Of a DNA stretch of 64,000 bases, positions 52,318 through 62,682 are shown one piece after another. The translations under genes and the position numbers were made by a program. This stretch comes from Pseudomonas corrugata. GTDB taxonomy: Bacteria; Pseudomonadota; Gammaproteobacteria; Pseudomonadales; Pseudomonadaceae. Under the pieces are notes generated by a model, which did no database searches, had not been told where the DNA came from, and worked only from the letters and a program-made list of their open reading frames with translations. Within the stretch, counting starts at the first letter, position 1. Each line of letters starts with the position of its first letter. The stretch lies in assembly GCF_001269905.1 (NCBI RefSeq), contig NZ_LHVK01000004.1:1-64000 (forward strand), in the 5' to 3' direction.

Positions 52318-53778
52318 TCAGCGGAACGGCGGCTCGTCGAAGCTGCGCAGTTTGCGCGAATGCAATGAATTGAGCTGGTTGCGCAATAGATCCAAAGCCT
52401 CGATACCGATTTTCAAGTGTTGGTTGACCGCCCGCTCATAGAACGCGTTGGCCGAGCCCGGCAGCTTGATTTCGCTGTGCAGCGGTTTGTCCGAGACGCA
52501 AAGCAACGTGCCATAGGGCACCCGCAGGCGATAACCCTGGGCGGCGATGGTGCCACTCTCCATGTCCACCGCCACCGCACGGGACAGGTTGATCAGCGGA
52601 CGCTCCTGGGCCCAGCGCAGCTCCCAGTTGCGGTCGTCATAGGTCAGCACGGTGCCGGTACGCAGGCGTTTTTTCAGCTCATCGCCTTTTTCGCCGGTGA
52701 TGTTCGCCGCGGCCTGCTGAAGCGCCAACTGCACCTCCGCCAGGGCGGGAATCGGGATGTTCGGTGGCACCACCCGGTCAAGGATGCCATCACGGCGCAT
52801 GTAGGCATGGGCCAGCACGTAGTCGCCGATGGTCTGGGACTGCCGCAGCCCTCCGCAGTGACCGATCATCAGCCAGCAATGAGGTCGCAGCACGGCCAGG
52901 TGGTCGGTGATGTTCTTGGCATTGGAAGGGCCGACACCGATGTTCACCAGGGTCACGCCATGACCGTCACTGGCCTGCAGGTGATAGGCCGGCATCTGGT
53001 AGCGGTGCCAGACCACGCCCGCGGCGATGGCCGAGGCCTCGCTGTGGTCCATGTTCTTATCGATGATCACATTGCCCGGCAAGACCATGCGCACGAAGCG
53101 CGGGTCGCTGCGCAACTGCTCCAGGCCATGGACGATGAACTGGTCGACATAGCGGTGGTAGTTGGTCAGCAGGATCCACGGCTGCACATGACGCCAATCG
53201 CTGCCGGTGTAATGCACAAGGCGGCGCAGGGAGAAGTCCACGCGGGCGGCGTCGAACAGCGACAGGGGCAGCGGGTCGGTGTTTTCCCAGTCATAGAGGC
53301 CGTCGGCGATGCCGTCGGTAGCGGCCGACAGGTCGGTGCTGGGGAACACCCGCGCCAGGACCGCCGCCGTCACACCGGAACCGGCCAGTTCATCGCCCTG
53401 TTCCACCACATACGGGTAAGGAATGTTCTGCTCGCTGACGCCCACTTCCACGGTGACGGTAAAGTCATGCATCAGCGGGACGAGTTGTTCGAGCAGGTAT
53501 TTACGGAACGCGGCAGGATGGGTGACGGTGACGCTGTAGGTGCCCGGCAACTGGACCTTGGCATAGGCGCGGGTGGTTTGCGGGACCTCGCCGTGGCAGT
53601 GGTAGGTCAGCCGCAGCGCCGGATAGCGGAACAGCGCACGTTGCTCGGCATCCGGCTCGATGCGGTCCTTGAGGTAGCGCATGAGCGCCTGGTTCAACGC
53701 GGTGGTCGCACGCTCGTGCAGGGCCGCCAGGCGATCCACGGCTTGTTCGGCGGTTTGAACGACAATAAACGCTTCGGT
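52318..53778 (-). CDS. amn: AMP nucleosidase
   Basis: A 486-residue enzyme splitting AMP into adenine and ribose-5-phosphate. The family opening AEQAVDRLAALHERAT and the C-terminal nucleoside phosphorylase-like part (HLQASDGHGVTLVNIGVGPSNAKNITDHLAVLRPHCWLMIGHCGG) match Amn. The GTG at 53778 has an AGGAAG ribosome site six bases upstream and gives the usual N-terminus; ATGs at 53817 and 53862 are alternatives. Confidence 0.92.
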   Translation of the reverse strand, partial: TEAFIVVQTAEQAVDRLAALHERATTALNQALMRYLKDRIEPDAEQRALFRYPALRLTYHCHGEVPQTTRAYAKVQLPGTYSVTVTHPAAFRKYLLEQLVPLMHDFTVTVEVGVSEQNIPYPYVVEQGDELAGSGVTAAVLARVFPSTDLSAATDGIADGLYDWENTDPLPLSLFDAARVDFSLRRLVHYTGSDWRHVQPWILLTNYHRYVDQFIVHGLEQLRSDPRFVRMVLPGNVIIDKNMDHSEASAIAAGVVWHRYQMPAYHLQASDGHGVTLVNIGVGPSNAKNITDHLAVLRPHCWLMIGHCGGLRQSQTIGDYVLAHAYMRRDGILDRVVPPNIPIPALAEVQLALQQAAANITGEKGDELKKRLRTGTVLTYDDRNWELRWAQERPLINLSRAVAVDMESGTIAAQGYRLRVPYGTLLCVSDKPLHSEIKLPGSANAFYERAVNQHLKIGIEALDLLRNQLNSLHSRKLRSFDEPPFR

Positions 53779-53888
53779 CACGATCAGCTTCCTGTGTTCT
53801 GACTTGCAGACCTTCATCTTGCCTGCATCGTCGTCCGACGGGAACAGTGGCGTGTTGGACACCCTCGATCATCCACCGAAGCCCCACT

Positions 53889-53976
53889 GCGGGAGCGAGC
53901 CTACTCGCGATAGCGCCGGGTCAACTTGCATCGATGTTGGATGGGCCGACGCCTTCGCGAGCAGGCTCGCTCCCAC
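53889..53976. repeat. REP pair upstream of amn
   Basis: Left unit GCGGGAGCGAGCCTACTC, right unit GAGCAGGCTCGCTCCCAC. It is one of two pairs in the 359-base gap between amn and the aidB-like gene (53779-54137), which shows nothing else beyond the amn promoter. Confidence 0.85.
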
Positions 53977-54020
53977 CCTGATCTCGGGTGGACACGCCCT
54001 CCATGCTCACCGCCAATCCC

Positions 54021-54111
54021 CTGTGGGAGCGAGCCTGCTCGCGATAGCGGTGGGTCAGCTTGCATTGATGCCGGATGTACCGACGCCATCGCGAGCAGGC
54101 TCGCTCCCACA
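54021..54111. repeat. REP pair downstream of the aidB-like gene
   Basis: Canonical pair lying 45 bases from the previous one, giving a two-pair cluster; it ends 27 bases past the stop of the aidB-like gene. Confidence 0.9.
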
Positions 54112-54137
54112 TTGGGCTGGTGCCTGTCGCGAGCTTC

Positions 54138-55787
54138 TCAAAACCCTTGCGGGGTAGAACGCGTCACGATGGCTTCCACATTCAACCCCCGCGGCAAGGC
54201 GCCGTAGACCCGGCCGGTCGAACCCAGGCGGCTGGCGATGAAGGCATCACTGACGTCGCTGTTGCCCGCCTCCAGCAACAGCTTGGCTTGCAGGCCCACG
54301 GCGATGTCTTCGGTCAATTGCCGGGCACGGTACTGGATGTCATCGGTGTCCTTGAACGCCCCATGCAGTTGATCGATATGGGCAGCCAGGCGTTTATCAC
54401 CATGACCGTCACCCAATTCGCTGAACAGCACCTCAAGTACCCCTGGCTCCTTGGACAGGGCACGCAACACATCGAGGCATTGCACGTTGCCGGAGCCTTC
54501 CCACGTTGAATTGACCGGCGCTTCCCGGTACAGGCGCGGCAGGATGCTGTCTTCGACATAGCCGGCGCCCCCCATGCACTCGGCGGCTTCATTGATCATC
54601 GCGGGGGCGCGCTTGCAGATCCAGTACTTGCCTACCGCCGTCACCAGCCGGGCGAACTTGGCTTCGTGCTCATCACTCAAGTGATCCAGCGCCCGCCCCA
54701 TGCGCAAGCTCAAGGCCAATGCCGACTCGCTCTCCAGCGCCAGGTCGGCCAGCACGTTTTGCATCAACGGCTGCTCACTCAACAGCTTGCCGCCGACGTT
54801 GCGATGGGCACAGTGATGACTGGCCTGGGTCAGTGCCTGGCGCATCAGGGCGCTGGAGCCGACCATGCAATCGAAGCGAGTCATGGCGACCATCTCGATA
54901 ATGGTCGGCACGCCTCGCCCCTCCTCACCAATCATCCAGGCCAGGGCACCGCGAAATTCAACTTCGCTGGAAGCATTGGAACAGTTGCCCAGCTTGTTTT
55001 TCAGGCGCTGGATGTAGAACTGGTTGCGGGTGTCGTCCGGACGATGGCGCGGCAGCAGAAAACAGGTCAGCCCCTTGTCGGTCTGGGCCAGGGTCAGAAA
55101 CGCATCGCACATCGGCGCCGAACAGAACCACTTGTGGCCCACCAGTTCATAAGCCTGGCCTGGTCCCCGGGGCCCCACCGGGAACGCCTTGGTGGTATTG
55201 GCGCGCACATCGGTACCGCCCTGTTTCTCGGTCATGGCCATGCCAAGGGTAATCCCGGCCTTGTGGGCCATTCCGACATTGCGCGGGTCGTACTCGGTGG
55301 CGAGTACTTTCGGCAGCCATTGCTCAGCCAGGTCCGGCTGCAAACGCAGCGCCGGAACACTGGCAAAAGTCATGGTCAGTGGACAGCCCGTGCCGGCTTC
55401 GGCCTGGCTGTGCAGATACGTCATCGACGCACGGGCCACATGGGCACCGGGCTGCGGATGGGCCCAGGGCAGGCTGGGCAGGCCGTGCTCGATAGCGGTA
55501 CGCATCAGTTGGTGATAAGCGGGATGGAACTCCACCAGATCAATGCGATGACCATAGCGATCATGGCTGGTGAACACCGGTTTGTTCTGGTTGGCCAGGA
55601 ACCCCGCCTCCATCAGCGACCCGCCGGCCAACCCACCATACTCATCGATCCGTGACTGGGCCCAGCCGGCACCGAAACGTTGTGACCATTGCTGCAGCGG
55701 CAAGTCGATGCGATACAGGTTGACGCCGTCCAGGGAAGGCGGCTGATTGGTGACGTCGTGGGTTTCGGCGAACTGGTGCAGGTTCAT
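54138..55787 (-). CDS. aidB: acyl-CoA dehydrogenase family protein, AidB-like
   Basis: A 549-residue flavoprotein. The acyl-CoA dehydrogenase core is about 150-450 (AMTEKQGGTDVRANTT for FAD binding, MGGAGYVEDSILPRLYREAPVNSTWEGSGNVQCLDVLRAL near the end). The C-terminal extension and the N-terminal opening NQPPSLDGVNLYRIDLPLQQW are those of AidB, which binds FAD and DNA and is induced by alkylating agents in E. coli. The enzymatic substrate is unknown. Same neighbourhood as PA3972 (recalled). Confidence 0.88.
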   Translation of the reverse strand: MNLHQFAETHDVTNQPPSLDGVNLYRIDLPLQQWSQRFGAGWAQSRIDEYGGLAGGSLMEAGFLANQNKPVFTSHDRYGHRIDLVEFHPAYHQLMRTAIEHGLPSLPWAHPQPGAHVARASMTYLHSQAEAGTGCPLTMTFASVPALRLQPDLAEQWLPKVLATEYDPRNVGMAHKAGITLGMAMTEKQGGTDVRANTTKAFPVGPRGPGQAYELVGHKWFCSAPMCDAFLTLAQTDKGLTCFLLPRHRPDDTRNQFYIQRLKNKLGNCSNASSEVEFRGALAWMIGEEGRGVPTIIEMVAMTRFDCMVGSSALMRQALTQASHHCAHRNVGGKLLSEQPLMQNVLADLALESESALALSLRMGRALDHLSDEHEAKFARLVTAVGKYWICKRAPAMINEAAECMGGAGYVEDSILPRLYREAPVNSTWEGSGNVQCLDVLRALSKEPGVLEVLFSELGDGHGDKRLAAHIDQLHGAFKDTDDIQYRARQLTEDIAVGLQAKLLLEAGNSDVSDAFIASRLGSTGRVYGALPRGLNVEAIVTRSTPQGF

Positions 55788-55860
55788 GACGGGGGCTCCT
55801 CGGTCGGCCAGCAGAACCAGTTAAGCACCGCCTCCAGGCGGAACAAAGTGTCATACCCGC

Positions 55861-58245
55861 CTAAATGTCGGCGCTTTCGCCCTGCCTCGGACACAGCACA
55901 CGACGCTGCAAAATTCCTTGCAGAGCCTCGAATTTCACCGGTTTGCCCAAGTAATCGACCAACGCACCCGCCGGGCAACCATTCGGGCTCAGGTTCGGAC
56001 CGACCACCAGCACCGGCAAATCTTCACAGCCAGCCAGGGTACGGATCTGACAGCAGACCGATACGCCGTCCAGCGGCGACGACTGGCAATCGAGCACCAC
56101 GGCATCGAAACTGCCGTCCCGCAACATCTGCAGCGCCCCCTGCCCACTGTCGGCGGTGCGTACCCGGTAGCCCAACTTGAGCAACATGCCGCGCATGACC
56201 AGTTGATCGATGCTGTCGTCATCGGCCAGCAGCACCGTGCAGTCCTGGGGCTGACGGGTACCATGCCTGCTGCTAAATGAGAACGGCGTAGGGGCCGCCG
56301 TCGGCAAGGCCATTTCAAACTCGATATCCAGTTGGAAACGGCTGCCGCGCCCGGGCTCGGAGGTATGGGTCAAGCGTCCGCCCATCAATCCCACCAGTTG
56401 TCGACAGATCGCCAGACCCACGCCCAGGCCGCCGTACTCACGGGTCATGGAACCGTCGAGCTGGAAGAAGCGCTGGTACAAGGTTGCCTCGCCCAGATCG
56501 GTGAAACCGATCCCCGTATCGATCACGGCGAAGGACAACCCCCACCGGTCATGTTCCATCGGCTTGCCGCTGACTCGCAGCGCCAGGCCGCCCACCCGGG
56601 TGAACTTGACGGCGTTGTCCAGCAAGCATTCCAGGCACTGGGCCAGTTTGCAGCTGTCACCGAGCAATCGATCCGCCAGGCCCGGCGCCACATCGACCTT
56701 GAAATCCAGGCCCTTGGCCTGCGCAATGGCCGCGAACTGCACTTGCAAGACATCGATCACCCCGCGCAGGCTGAACGAAGCCGGATTGACCTTGAGCTTG
56801 CCGGCCTGCAACTCCGTGAGGGTCAGCATACCGTTGACCATGCGCATCATGTCCCGCGCCGAACCGGCGGCGGTCTGTTGGTATTGGGTCAGTTCCTCGT
56901 CCATCTCGACGGTTTCCATCAACTCCAGCGAGCCGATCACGCCATTCATGGGCGTACGCAGTTCATGGGTCAGGGTCGCGAGGAATTCATCCTTGAGCTT
57001 GTTACCGTGAGCCAGTTGCTGGTTGAGCACTTCCAGCTTCTGCCCGGCATCCAGCAGGGTCTGGGCCTGTTGCTCGCGCATGGCATTGATACGGTCGGCC
57101 AGGGCCAGGGACAGCAACGCCACTTCAATGGCCGAGCCGATCTGGCTGGCGTACATGGTCAGGAACACGTTCGGCAAATAACCAAGCACCATCAAGGTAT
57201 TGACGATGCCTCCGAGCAAAAACGCCGACCAGGCAATGATGAAGTAGCGCGCCACCCGCAGCCCACGCCACCAGGCGAACAGGCCGGCGGCAAAAATCAC
57301 CACCGTGAACACCAGGGCCAACGCCGTCGCCAGACGCAGGGCCAAGGCGTAACTGGCCATCAGCGACAGGCTCACCACCACCGCGCTGAAGACGATCAGC
57401 GCCAACAGCAGGCGATCGAGCCAGCGGCTGTGTTGGGCGGTTTGCAGGAAGCTGCGGGCAAACTGGCTACCGAACAGGCCCGCGCAGCCGATGAAGAACG
57501 GGGTCGCGGCGTTGGTCCACCAAGGATTGTCCGGCCAGAAATACTCGGCTGCGGCACCGTTGACCGACAACTGGTAAAGGCCGAACGAGGCGATATAGAC
57601 GATGTAATAGAGGTAACTGGTGTCGCGTACACTCAGGTAGATGAACAGGTTGTACACCAACATGCCCAACAGCACGCCATAGATGATCCCCAGCACATAC
57701 AAGCGCACCGGCTGCTGTTCAAGATAAGCGGTGCTGGACCATAACGTCAGCGGCGCCTGGATAGATCCCTGGCTCTGCAGGCGCAGATAGACGGCCTGGC
57801 GCTGGTCGGGAACAAAATCCAGGCTGAACAGATAGCTGTTCTGACGAATTTCCCGGGCGCCGAACGGCAGCGCATCGCCGGTCTGGCGAACCAGGCGATA
57901 GGCACCGCTGGCATCAGGCAGATACAGATCAAGGTGATCCAAGGGCGGATAGGCCAGCTCCAGCAACCAGGTGCGCTGGGCATTCACATTGCGGGGGCGG
58001 TAGTGGAGGTCGATTTTCAGCCAGAACGCCGACCGCGAATAACCGGCATTCAGCGTTTCCTTGTCATGGGGCTTGAAGCGACCGGCTGCGGCCTCGGCCA
58101 GCACATCGTCGAGGGTGGCGGTGCCGTTTGCGTCTTCGAACACTTGCAGCGCCTGGCCCAGGGGCAGGCTTTGGGTGAACTCGTCGAATTCGAGGGCGCT
58201 TGCCAAGGGGGACAAGCACAGCAGCAACATCAGCAAATAGCGCAT
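55861..58245 (-). CDS. ladS: hybrid sensor histidine kinase LadS
   Basis: A 794-residue hybrid kinase. Signal peptide about 1-17; periplasmic 7TMR-DISMED2 domain about 25-165; seven membrane helices about 180-385; coiled coil to 420; HisKA with His427 in THELRTPMNG; HATPase; receiver domain from about 671 with phospho-acceptor Asp719 and Lys768. No Hpt follows. The layout, length and the amn-aidB-ladS-thiD order match P. aeruginosa PA3974, where LadS responds to calcium and signals through GacS to RsmY/Z. Orthology is recalled rather than searched. Confidence 0.92.
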   Translation of the reverse strand: MRYLLMLLLCLSPLASALEFDEFTQSLPLGQALQVFEDANGTATLDDVLAEAAAGRFKPHDKETLNAGYSRSAFWLKIDLHYRPRNVNAQRTWLLELAYPPLDHLDLYLPDASGAYRLVRQTGDALPFGAREIRQNSYLFSLDFVPDQRQAVYLRLQSQGSIQAPLTLWSSTAYLEQQPVRLYVLGIIYGVLLGMLVYNLFIYLSVRDTSYLYYIVYIASFGLYQLSVNGAAAEYFWPDNPWWTNAATPFFIGCAGLFGSQFARSFLQTAQHSRWLDRLLLALIVFSAVVVSLSLMASYALALRLATALALVFTVVIFAAGLFAWWRGLRVARYFIIAWSAFLLGGIVNTLMVLGYLPNVFLTMYASQIGSAIEVALLSLALADRINAMREQQAQTLLDAGQKLEVLNQQLAHGNKLKDEFLATLTHELRTPMNGVIGSLELMETVEMDEELTQYQQTAAGSARDMMRMVNGMLTLTELQAGKLKVNPASFSLRGVIDVLQVQFAAIAQAKGLDFKVDVAPGLADRLLGDSCKLAQCLECLLDNAVKFTRVGGLALRVSGKPMEHDRWGLSFAVIDTGIGFTDLGEATLYQRFFQLDGSMTREYGGLGVGLAICRQLVGLMGGRLTHTSEPGRGSRFQLDIEFEMALPTAAPTPFSFSSRHGTRQPQDCTVLLADDDSIDQLVMRGMLLKLGYRVRTADSGQGALQMLRDGSFDAVVLDCQSSPLDGVSVCCQIRTLAGCEDLPVLVVGPNLSPNGCPAGALVDYLGKPVKFEALQGILQRRVLCPRQGESADI

Positions 58246-58547
58246 TTAAGCCCCAGCGCGGCCTGTCCGGTTGAGTCAGGAAGCCCCCCATTCCCTGAGT
58301 AGACGTAAAACCGGCATTACCTGTTATTTAAGTTGGATCCATCCTTAGCATAGCCGTTGATGGCCAACTTGCACCATTGAAATTTCTCCAGCAGAGGGCT
58401 CTAGAACGGGCATTTGAGAGCAAAGTATTGAGATAGAGCTGTTGCTTTGGTCAAGTTGCCACGCGGCTTCGGAACATCGCTTACCCAATGGCAGGGAAAT
58501 TTATCGGTGGAGCCGACCGAAGGGGTTTGGTGGTAAGCTCGCGCACC
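58246..58547. other. divergent promoter region between ladS and thiD
   Basis: A 302-base gap between divergently read genes. No THI-box riboswitch, REP element or convincing palindrome was seen; it should hold the two promoters. Confidence 0.6.
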
Positions 58548-59345
58548 ATGAATATCTACAGCTCTCGCCCCGTTGTCCTCTGTCTCTCCGGCCACGACCC
58601 CAGTGGTGGCGCCGGCTTGCAGGCAGATATTGAAGCCCTGCTCGCCCAGGGCTGCCATGCCGCCCCGGCTGTTACCGCGCTGACCGTGCAAGACACGGTG
58701 AACGTAAGCGACTTCCGCGTACTGGATCGCGAGTGGGTACTGGCGCAAGCCAATGCCGTGCTCAACGATTCGCAGGTCGCCGCGGTCAAGCTGGGCATGC
58801 TCGGTTCCCTGGAGATGGTCGACACCGTGGTCGAGCTGCTCCAGGCGCACCCGCACCTGCCCATGGTCTGCGACCCAGTGTTGCGCGCCGGCGGTGGCGG
58901 ACGCCTGGGCAAGGATGAAGTCGGCTATGCCATGCGCGAACGGCTGCTGCCCCTGGCGATCATCGCCACCCCGAACCTGCCGGAAGCACGCATCCTCGCC
59001 GAACTGCCCGAGGGCAGCGCCGATGAGTGCGCCGAGAAACTGCTGCCCTTCGTCAAGCACCTGTTGATCACCGGCGGGCATGGCGACGAACATGAAGTCC
59101 ATAATCGCCTGTACAGCCGTGACGGTCGCCGCGAGACGTTTACCTGCCAGCGCTTGCCCGGCAGTTACCATGGTTCCGGCTGCACACTCGCCAGCGCCCT
59201 GACCGGTCGACTGGCCCAGGGCGAACAGCTCGCCAGCGCCGTGCGCACAGCCCTGGATTACACCTGGCGCACCCTGCGCGACGCTGAACAACTGGGCAAA
59301 GGCCAGTTCGTGCCACGTCGTCTGCCGCTGGATTTCTGCTCATAA
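58548..59345 (+). CDS. thiD: hydroxymethylpyrimidine/phosphomethylpyrimidine kinase
   Basis: A 265-residue ribokinase-fold enzyme making HMP pyrophosphate for thiamine synthesis. The family opening [23 protein letters not shown] and the phosphate-binding [16 protein letters not shown] are present. The start MNIYSSRP fits family length. It heads thiD-thiE-hemL, the order of PA3975-PA3977. Confidence 0.94.
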   Translation: MNIYSSRPVVLCLSGHDPSGGAGLQADIEALLAQGCHAAPAVTALTVQDTVNVSDFRVLDREWVLAQANAVLNDSQVAAVKLGMLGSLEMVDTVVELLQAHPHLPMVCDPVLRAGGGGRLGKDEVGYAMRERLLPLAIIATPNLPEARILAELPEGSADECAEKLLPFVKHLLITGGHGDEHEVHNRLYSRDGRRETFTCQRLPGSYHGSGCTLASALTGRLAQGEQLASAVRTALDYTWRTLRDAEQLGKGQFVPRRLPLDFCS

Positions 59346-59374
59346 CATTTTTGCCAGATACAGAGGGCTGTGGA

Positions 59375-60001
59375 ATGAAATTACGTGGCCTCTATGCCAT
59401 CACTGATAGCCAGTTGCTGGCCGGTAAATTCCTCGCCTATGTAGAAGCGGCACTGGAAGGCGGCGTCACCCTGCTGCAATACCGTGACAAAAGCAGCGAT
59501 GAGGCCCGGCGCCTGCGCGAAGCCGAAGCCCTGCGTGACCTGTGCGAGCGCTACAAGACCCAGTTGATCATCAACGACGACGCCGAACTGGCCGCGCGCC
59601 TGGGCGTCGGCGTGCACCTGGGACAGACCGATGGGCCGTTGGCGCCGGTACGGGCATTGCTCGGGCACAAGGCGATCATCGGGTCCACCTGCCACGCCAG
59701 CCTGGAACTGGCCGTACAGGCCGCTGCCGAAGGTGCGAGCTACGTCGCCTTCGGCCGCTTCTTCAATTCCAACACCAAGCCTGGCGCGCCCAGCGCAGAC
59801 CTTGAACTGCTCGAACAGGCCCGCCTCAAACTGCATGTACCCGTGTGCGCCATTGGCGGCATCACCCTGGACAACGCCGCCCCGCTGGTGGCCCACGGCG
59901 TCGATCTGCTGGCAGTGGTCCACGGCCTGTTCGGTGCCGACAGCACTCATGAAGTGACGCGCCGCGCCCGCGCATTCAACGATCTGTTGAAGATCAAATA
60001 A
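59375..60001 (+). CDS. thiE: thiamine-phosphate synthase
   Basis: A 208-residue TIM barrel coupling HMP pyrophosphate with thiazole phosphate. Diagnostic loops: LLQYRDKSS, the pyrophosphate/Mg region [25 protein letters not shown] and [11 protein letters not shown]. The ATG at 59375 is preceded by a GGG-rich ribosome site; 29 bases after thiD. Confidence 0.95.
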   Translation: MKLRGLYAITDSQLLAGKFLAYVEAALEGGVTLLQYRDKSSDEARRLREAEALRDLCERYKTQLIINDDAELAARLGVGVHLGQTDGPLAPVRALLGHKAIIGSTCHASLELAVQAAAEGASYVAFGRFFNSNTKPGAPSADLELLEQARLKLHVPVCAIGGITLDNAAPLVAHGVDLLAVVHGLFGADSTHEVTRRARAFNDLLKIK

Positions 60002-60024
60002 TTTCCGTTTTCGAGAGACCGACC

Positions 60025-61308
60025 ATGTCCCGTTCCGAAACCCTGTTTGCCAACGCCCAAAAACATATTCCCGGCGGCGTGAACTCCCCTGTTCGTGCGT
60101 TCAAGAGCGTCGGCGGTACCCCGCTGTTCTTCAAACACGCCGAAGGCGCGTATGTAACGGACGAAGACGACAAACGCTATGTGGATTACGTGGGTTCGTG
60201 GGGGCCGATGATCCTGGGCCACAGCCACCCGGACGTGCTGGATGCCGTGCGCAAGCAGCTGGAACACGGACTGTCCTACGGCGCCCCGACGGCCATGGAA
60301 ACCGAAATGGCCGACCTGGTCTGCGCCATCGTGCCGTCGATGGAAATGGTGCGCATGGTCAGCTCCGGCACCGAGGCAACCATGAGCGCGATTCGCCTGG
60401 CACGGGGCTACACCGGCCGCGACAGCATCATCAAGTTCGAAGGTTGCTACCACGGCCACTCCGACAGTCTGCTGGTCAAAGCCGGTTCCGGCGCATTGAC
60501 CCAGGGCGTACCAAGTTCCGCCGGTGTGCCGGCGGCGTTTGCCAAACACACCCTGACCCTGCCGTTCAACGACCTCGAAGAAGTCGAAAAGATGCTCGCT
60601 GACGTCGGCCAGGAAGTGGCTTGCATCATCGTCGAGCCGGTGGCCGGCAACATGAACTGCGTACCACCGGCTCCGGGCTTCCTCGAAGGCTTGCGAAGCC
60701 TGTGCGACAAACACGGCGTAGTCTTGATCTTCGACGAAGTGATGACCGGTTTCCGGGTCGCCCTCGGCGGTGCCCAGGCCCATTACGGCGTGACGCCGGA
60801 CCTGAGCACCTTCGGCAAGATCATCGGCGGCGGCATGCCGGTTGGCTGCTTCGGCGGCAAGCGCGCAATCATGGAATGCATCGCGCCCCTGGGCCCGGTC
60901 TACCAGGCCGGCACGCTGTCGGGCAACCCGTTGGCCATGGCCGCCGGCCTCACCACACTGCGCCTGATCAGCCGGCCCGGCTTCCACGCCGAGCTGACCG
61001 CCTTCACCACCCGCTTGCTCGACGGCCTGCAGATTCGCGCCGACGCGGCCGGCATCCCGTTTGTCACCACCCAGGCCGGCGGCATGTTCGGCCTGTATTT
61101 CAGTGGCGCCGACGACATCGTGACGTTCGAAGACGTGATGGCCAGCGATGCTGATCGCTTCAAGCGCTTCTTCCACCTGATGCTCGAGGGCGGCGTCTAC
61201 CTGGCGCCGAGCGCGTTCGAAGCCGGCTTCACCTCAATCGCCCATGGCGAGACAGAGCTGAAGATCACCCTCGACGCCGCCGAACGGGCCTTCGCCGCAA
61301 TGAAATAA
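60025..61308 (+). CDS. hemL: glutamate-1-semialdehyde 2,1-aminomutase
   Basis: A 427-residue PLP enzyme converting glutamate-1-semialdehyde to 5-aminolevulinate in the C5 heme pathway. Opening [23 protein letters not shown], and the PLP Lys in [14 protein letters not shown]. Length matches. Follows thiE by 23 bases; a weak hairpin (CTGACGC / GCGTCAG, 61320-61345) follows it. Confidence 0.97.
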   Translation: MSRSETLFANAQKHIPGGVNSPVRAFKSVGGTPLFFKHAEGAYVTDEDDKRYVDYVGSWGPMILGHSHPDVLDAVRKQLEHGLSYGAPTAMETEMADLVCAIVPSMEMVRMVSSGTEATMSAIRLARGYTGRDSIIKFEGCYHGHSDSLLVKAGSGALTQGVPSSAGVPAAFAKHTLTLPFNDLEEVEKMLADVGQEVACIIVEPVAGNMNCVPPAPGFLEGLRSLCDKHGVVLIFDEVMTGFRVALGGAQAHYGVTPDLSTFGKIIGGGMPVGCFGGKRAIMECIAPLGPVYQAGTLSGNPLAMAAGLTTLRLISRPGFHAELTAFTTRLLDGLQIRADAAGIPFVTTQAGGMFGLYFSGADDIVTFEDVMASDADRFKRFFHLMLEGGVYLAPSAFEAGFTSIAHGETELKITLDAAERAFAAMK

Positions 61309-61437
61309 GCCTGCGGATAACTGACGCTGGCTGACACCGGCGTCAGTGATTACCGACAAGCTTCGCCTCTTTTCCTACGTATTAATCGATAAAGTGGCCA
61401 TCTACACGTTCTGGCAGCAGAAAAACGAGTAAAGACT

Positions 61438-61467
61438 TTGTAAGGATGGCCCTGCTTATTTCATAAT
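61438..61467 (+). promoter_or_regulatory. candidate sigma-70 promoter of the Sel1 gene
   Basis: TTGTAA at 61438 and CATAAT at 61462, 18 bases apart, about 60 bases before the start codon. Confidence 0.4.
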
Positions 61468-61525
61468 GCGCGCTTATTGGATCCCCCGAAGGGTCCGCGC
61501 GCCCCTCAGAGGTAAGTCGATTCCC

Positions 61526-62080
61526 ATGAACCGCACCGGCCGCACCCTTGCCCTGGGCTGCCTGTTGCTCCTTCAGCCGCTGCTCGCGAATGCACAAGCA
61601 GGCGGCAACTCGTTGTTGATCCCGGCGGTGGGCCGTTGCACGCTCAATACCCAGCCACAAGATCTCGCACAGGCACTCGACGCCTGTCGAAAAGCGGCGG
61701 ACGCCGGCGATGCGCAAGCACAATACGAGTTGGGCGAGTTCTACTACGAAGGCAAGGCTGCGCCGCGCGACCTCAAGCAAGCCCTCGATTATTTCGAAAA
61801 AGCCTCACTGCAAGGCCATGCCCAGGCGCAATTCAAGCTCGGTGGCATGTTCTTCCATGGCGAAGGGGTACCTGCCAATAACGTCCAGGCCTACATCGTG
61901 CTGAAGATGGCGGCGGTCAACGGCGCCGAAGATGCCCTGGACACCGCCGACGAAGTCGCCGAGCAGATGCCCCGTGACGAACTGGAAGTGGCGACCCAGG
62001 TGCTGGGACAGATCTTCCGCAAATACCTGATGGAACTGCAGAACGCCGATGGGCGTACGCCCTTCTCGCCGTTACCCTGA
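61526..62080 (+). CDS. Sel1-repeat periplasmic protein
   Basis: A 184-residue protein with a signal peptide (MNRTGRTLALGCLLLLQPLLANA) and two to three Sel1/TPR-like repeats (AQAQYELGEFYYEGKAAPRD, AQAQFKLGGMFFHGEGVPAN). Such repeats mediate protein contacts. Corresponds by position to PA3978. The ATG at 61526 gives the signal peptide; an earlier in-frame ATG adds a basic, non-signal segment. Confidence 0.85.
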   Translation: MNRTGRTLALGCLLLLQPLLANAQAGGNSLLIPAVGRCTLNTQPQDLAQALDACRKAADAGDAQAQYELGEFYYEGKAAPRDLKQALDYFEKASLQGHAQAQFKLGGMFFHGEGVPANNVQAYIVLKMAAVNGAEDALDTADEVAEQMPRDELEVATQVLGQIFRKYLMELQNADGRTPFSPLP

Positions 62081-62104
62081 TTTTGCTGTGGCCTTGATGG
62101 CCTC

Positions 62105-62196
62105 ATCGCGAGCAGGCTCGCTCCCACATTGGCACTCTGTGAGCACAAGATTTGTGAACACCTGTTATCCCGTGTGGGAGCGAGCCTGCTCGCGAT
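62105..62196. repeat. REP pair, outward-facing
   Basis: ATCGCGAGCAGGCTCGCTCC at 62105 precedes GCGAGCCTGCTCGCGAT ending at 62196; order of units as at 32886. Between the Sel1 and DUF1820 genes, which converge. Confidence 0.85.
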
Positions 62197-62219
62197 TAGC
62201 AGCGACTCGGACTTGAACC

Positions 62220-62549
62220 TTACTTCTCAGGCATCGGCATCGGAAACGGCATCACATTGCCGACCGTGCCCCGGGCTTCGCTGATTTTCGGAGTGCCCAA
62301 GCGCTCGACTTCGTCGATGCGCACGATCGAATGCATCGGCACGAAACTGCGCACCACGCCTTCGAACTGGGCCTTGAGCTTTTCTTCGCTCGGGTCGACG
62401 ACCACTTGCGTGCGCTCGCCAAAGACGAACTCTTCCACCTCCAGAAAGCCCCACAGATCACTTTGATAGATCTGCTTGGCGTACATTTCGAACACCTGGC
62501 CCTGGTTGAGGAAAATCACCTTGTAGATTGGAGCTTCACGTTTGGTCAT
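62220..62549 (-). CDS. DUF1820 family protein
   Basis: A 109-residue protein opening MTKREAPIYKVIFLNQGQVFEMYAKQI, with LWGFLEVEEFVFGERTQVVVDPSEEKLKAQFEGV: the DUF1820 pattern. No signal or membrane segment. It is a conserved proteobacterial protein of unknown function, equivalent in position to PA3979, and divergent from miaB. Confidence 0.85.
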   Translation of the reverse strand: MTKREAPIYKVIFLNQGQVFEMYAKQIYQSDLWGFLEVEEFVFGERTQVVVDPSEEKLKAQFEGVVRSFVPMHSIVRIDEVERLGTPKISEARGTVGNVMPFPMPMPEK

Positions 62550-62682
62550 GGCGGGCGAAACACATCGGCAGGTAAAAATGAGGGCGCAGACTATAGCATA
62601 GCCACTGCTCGCACAGCGGTAGGAACCGCGGGACTTGTTCCCTATAATGCGCGGTTCTTTGAATCACGTGATGACTCCCTCC

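Noticed and set aside
52417..53802. 461-residue open frame on the plus strand
   Set aside because: Antisense shadow of amn; no motifs and typical low-information composition.
53889..54111. CRISPR-like spaced repeats
   Set aside because: The repeated units are inverted and self-complementary, in only two pairs, with no cas genes: REP elements rather than a CRISPR array.
56332..57744. 470-residue open frame on the plus strand
   Set aside because: Antisense shadow of ladS.
59947..61176. 409-residue open frame on the minus strand
   Set aside because: Antisense shadow of hemL.
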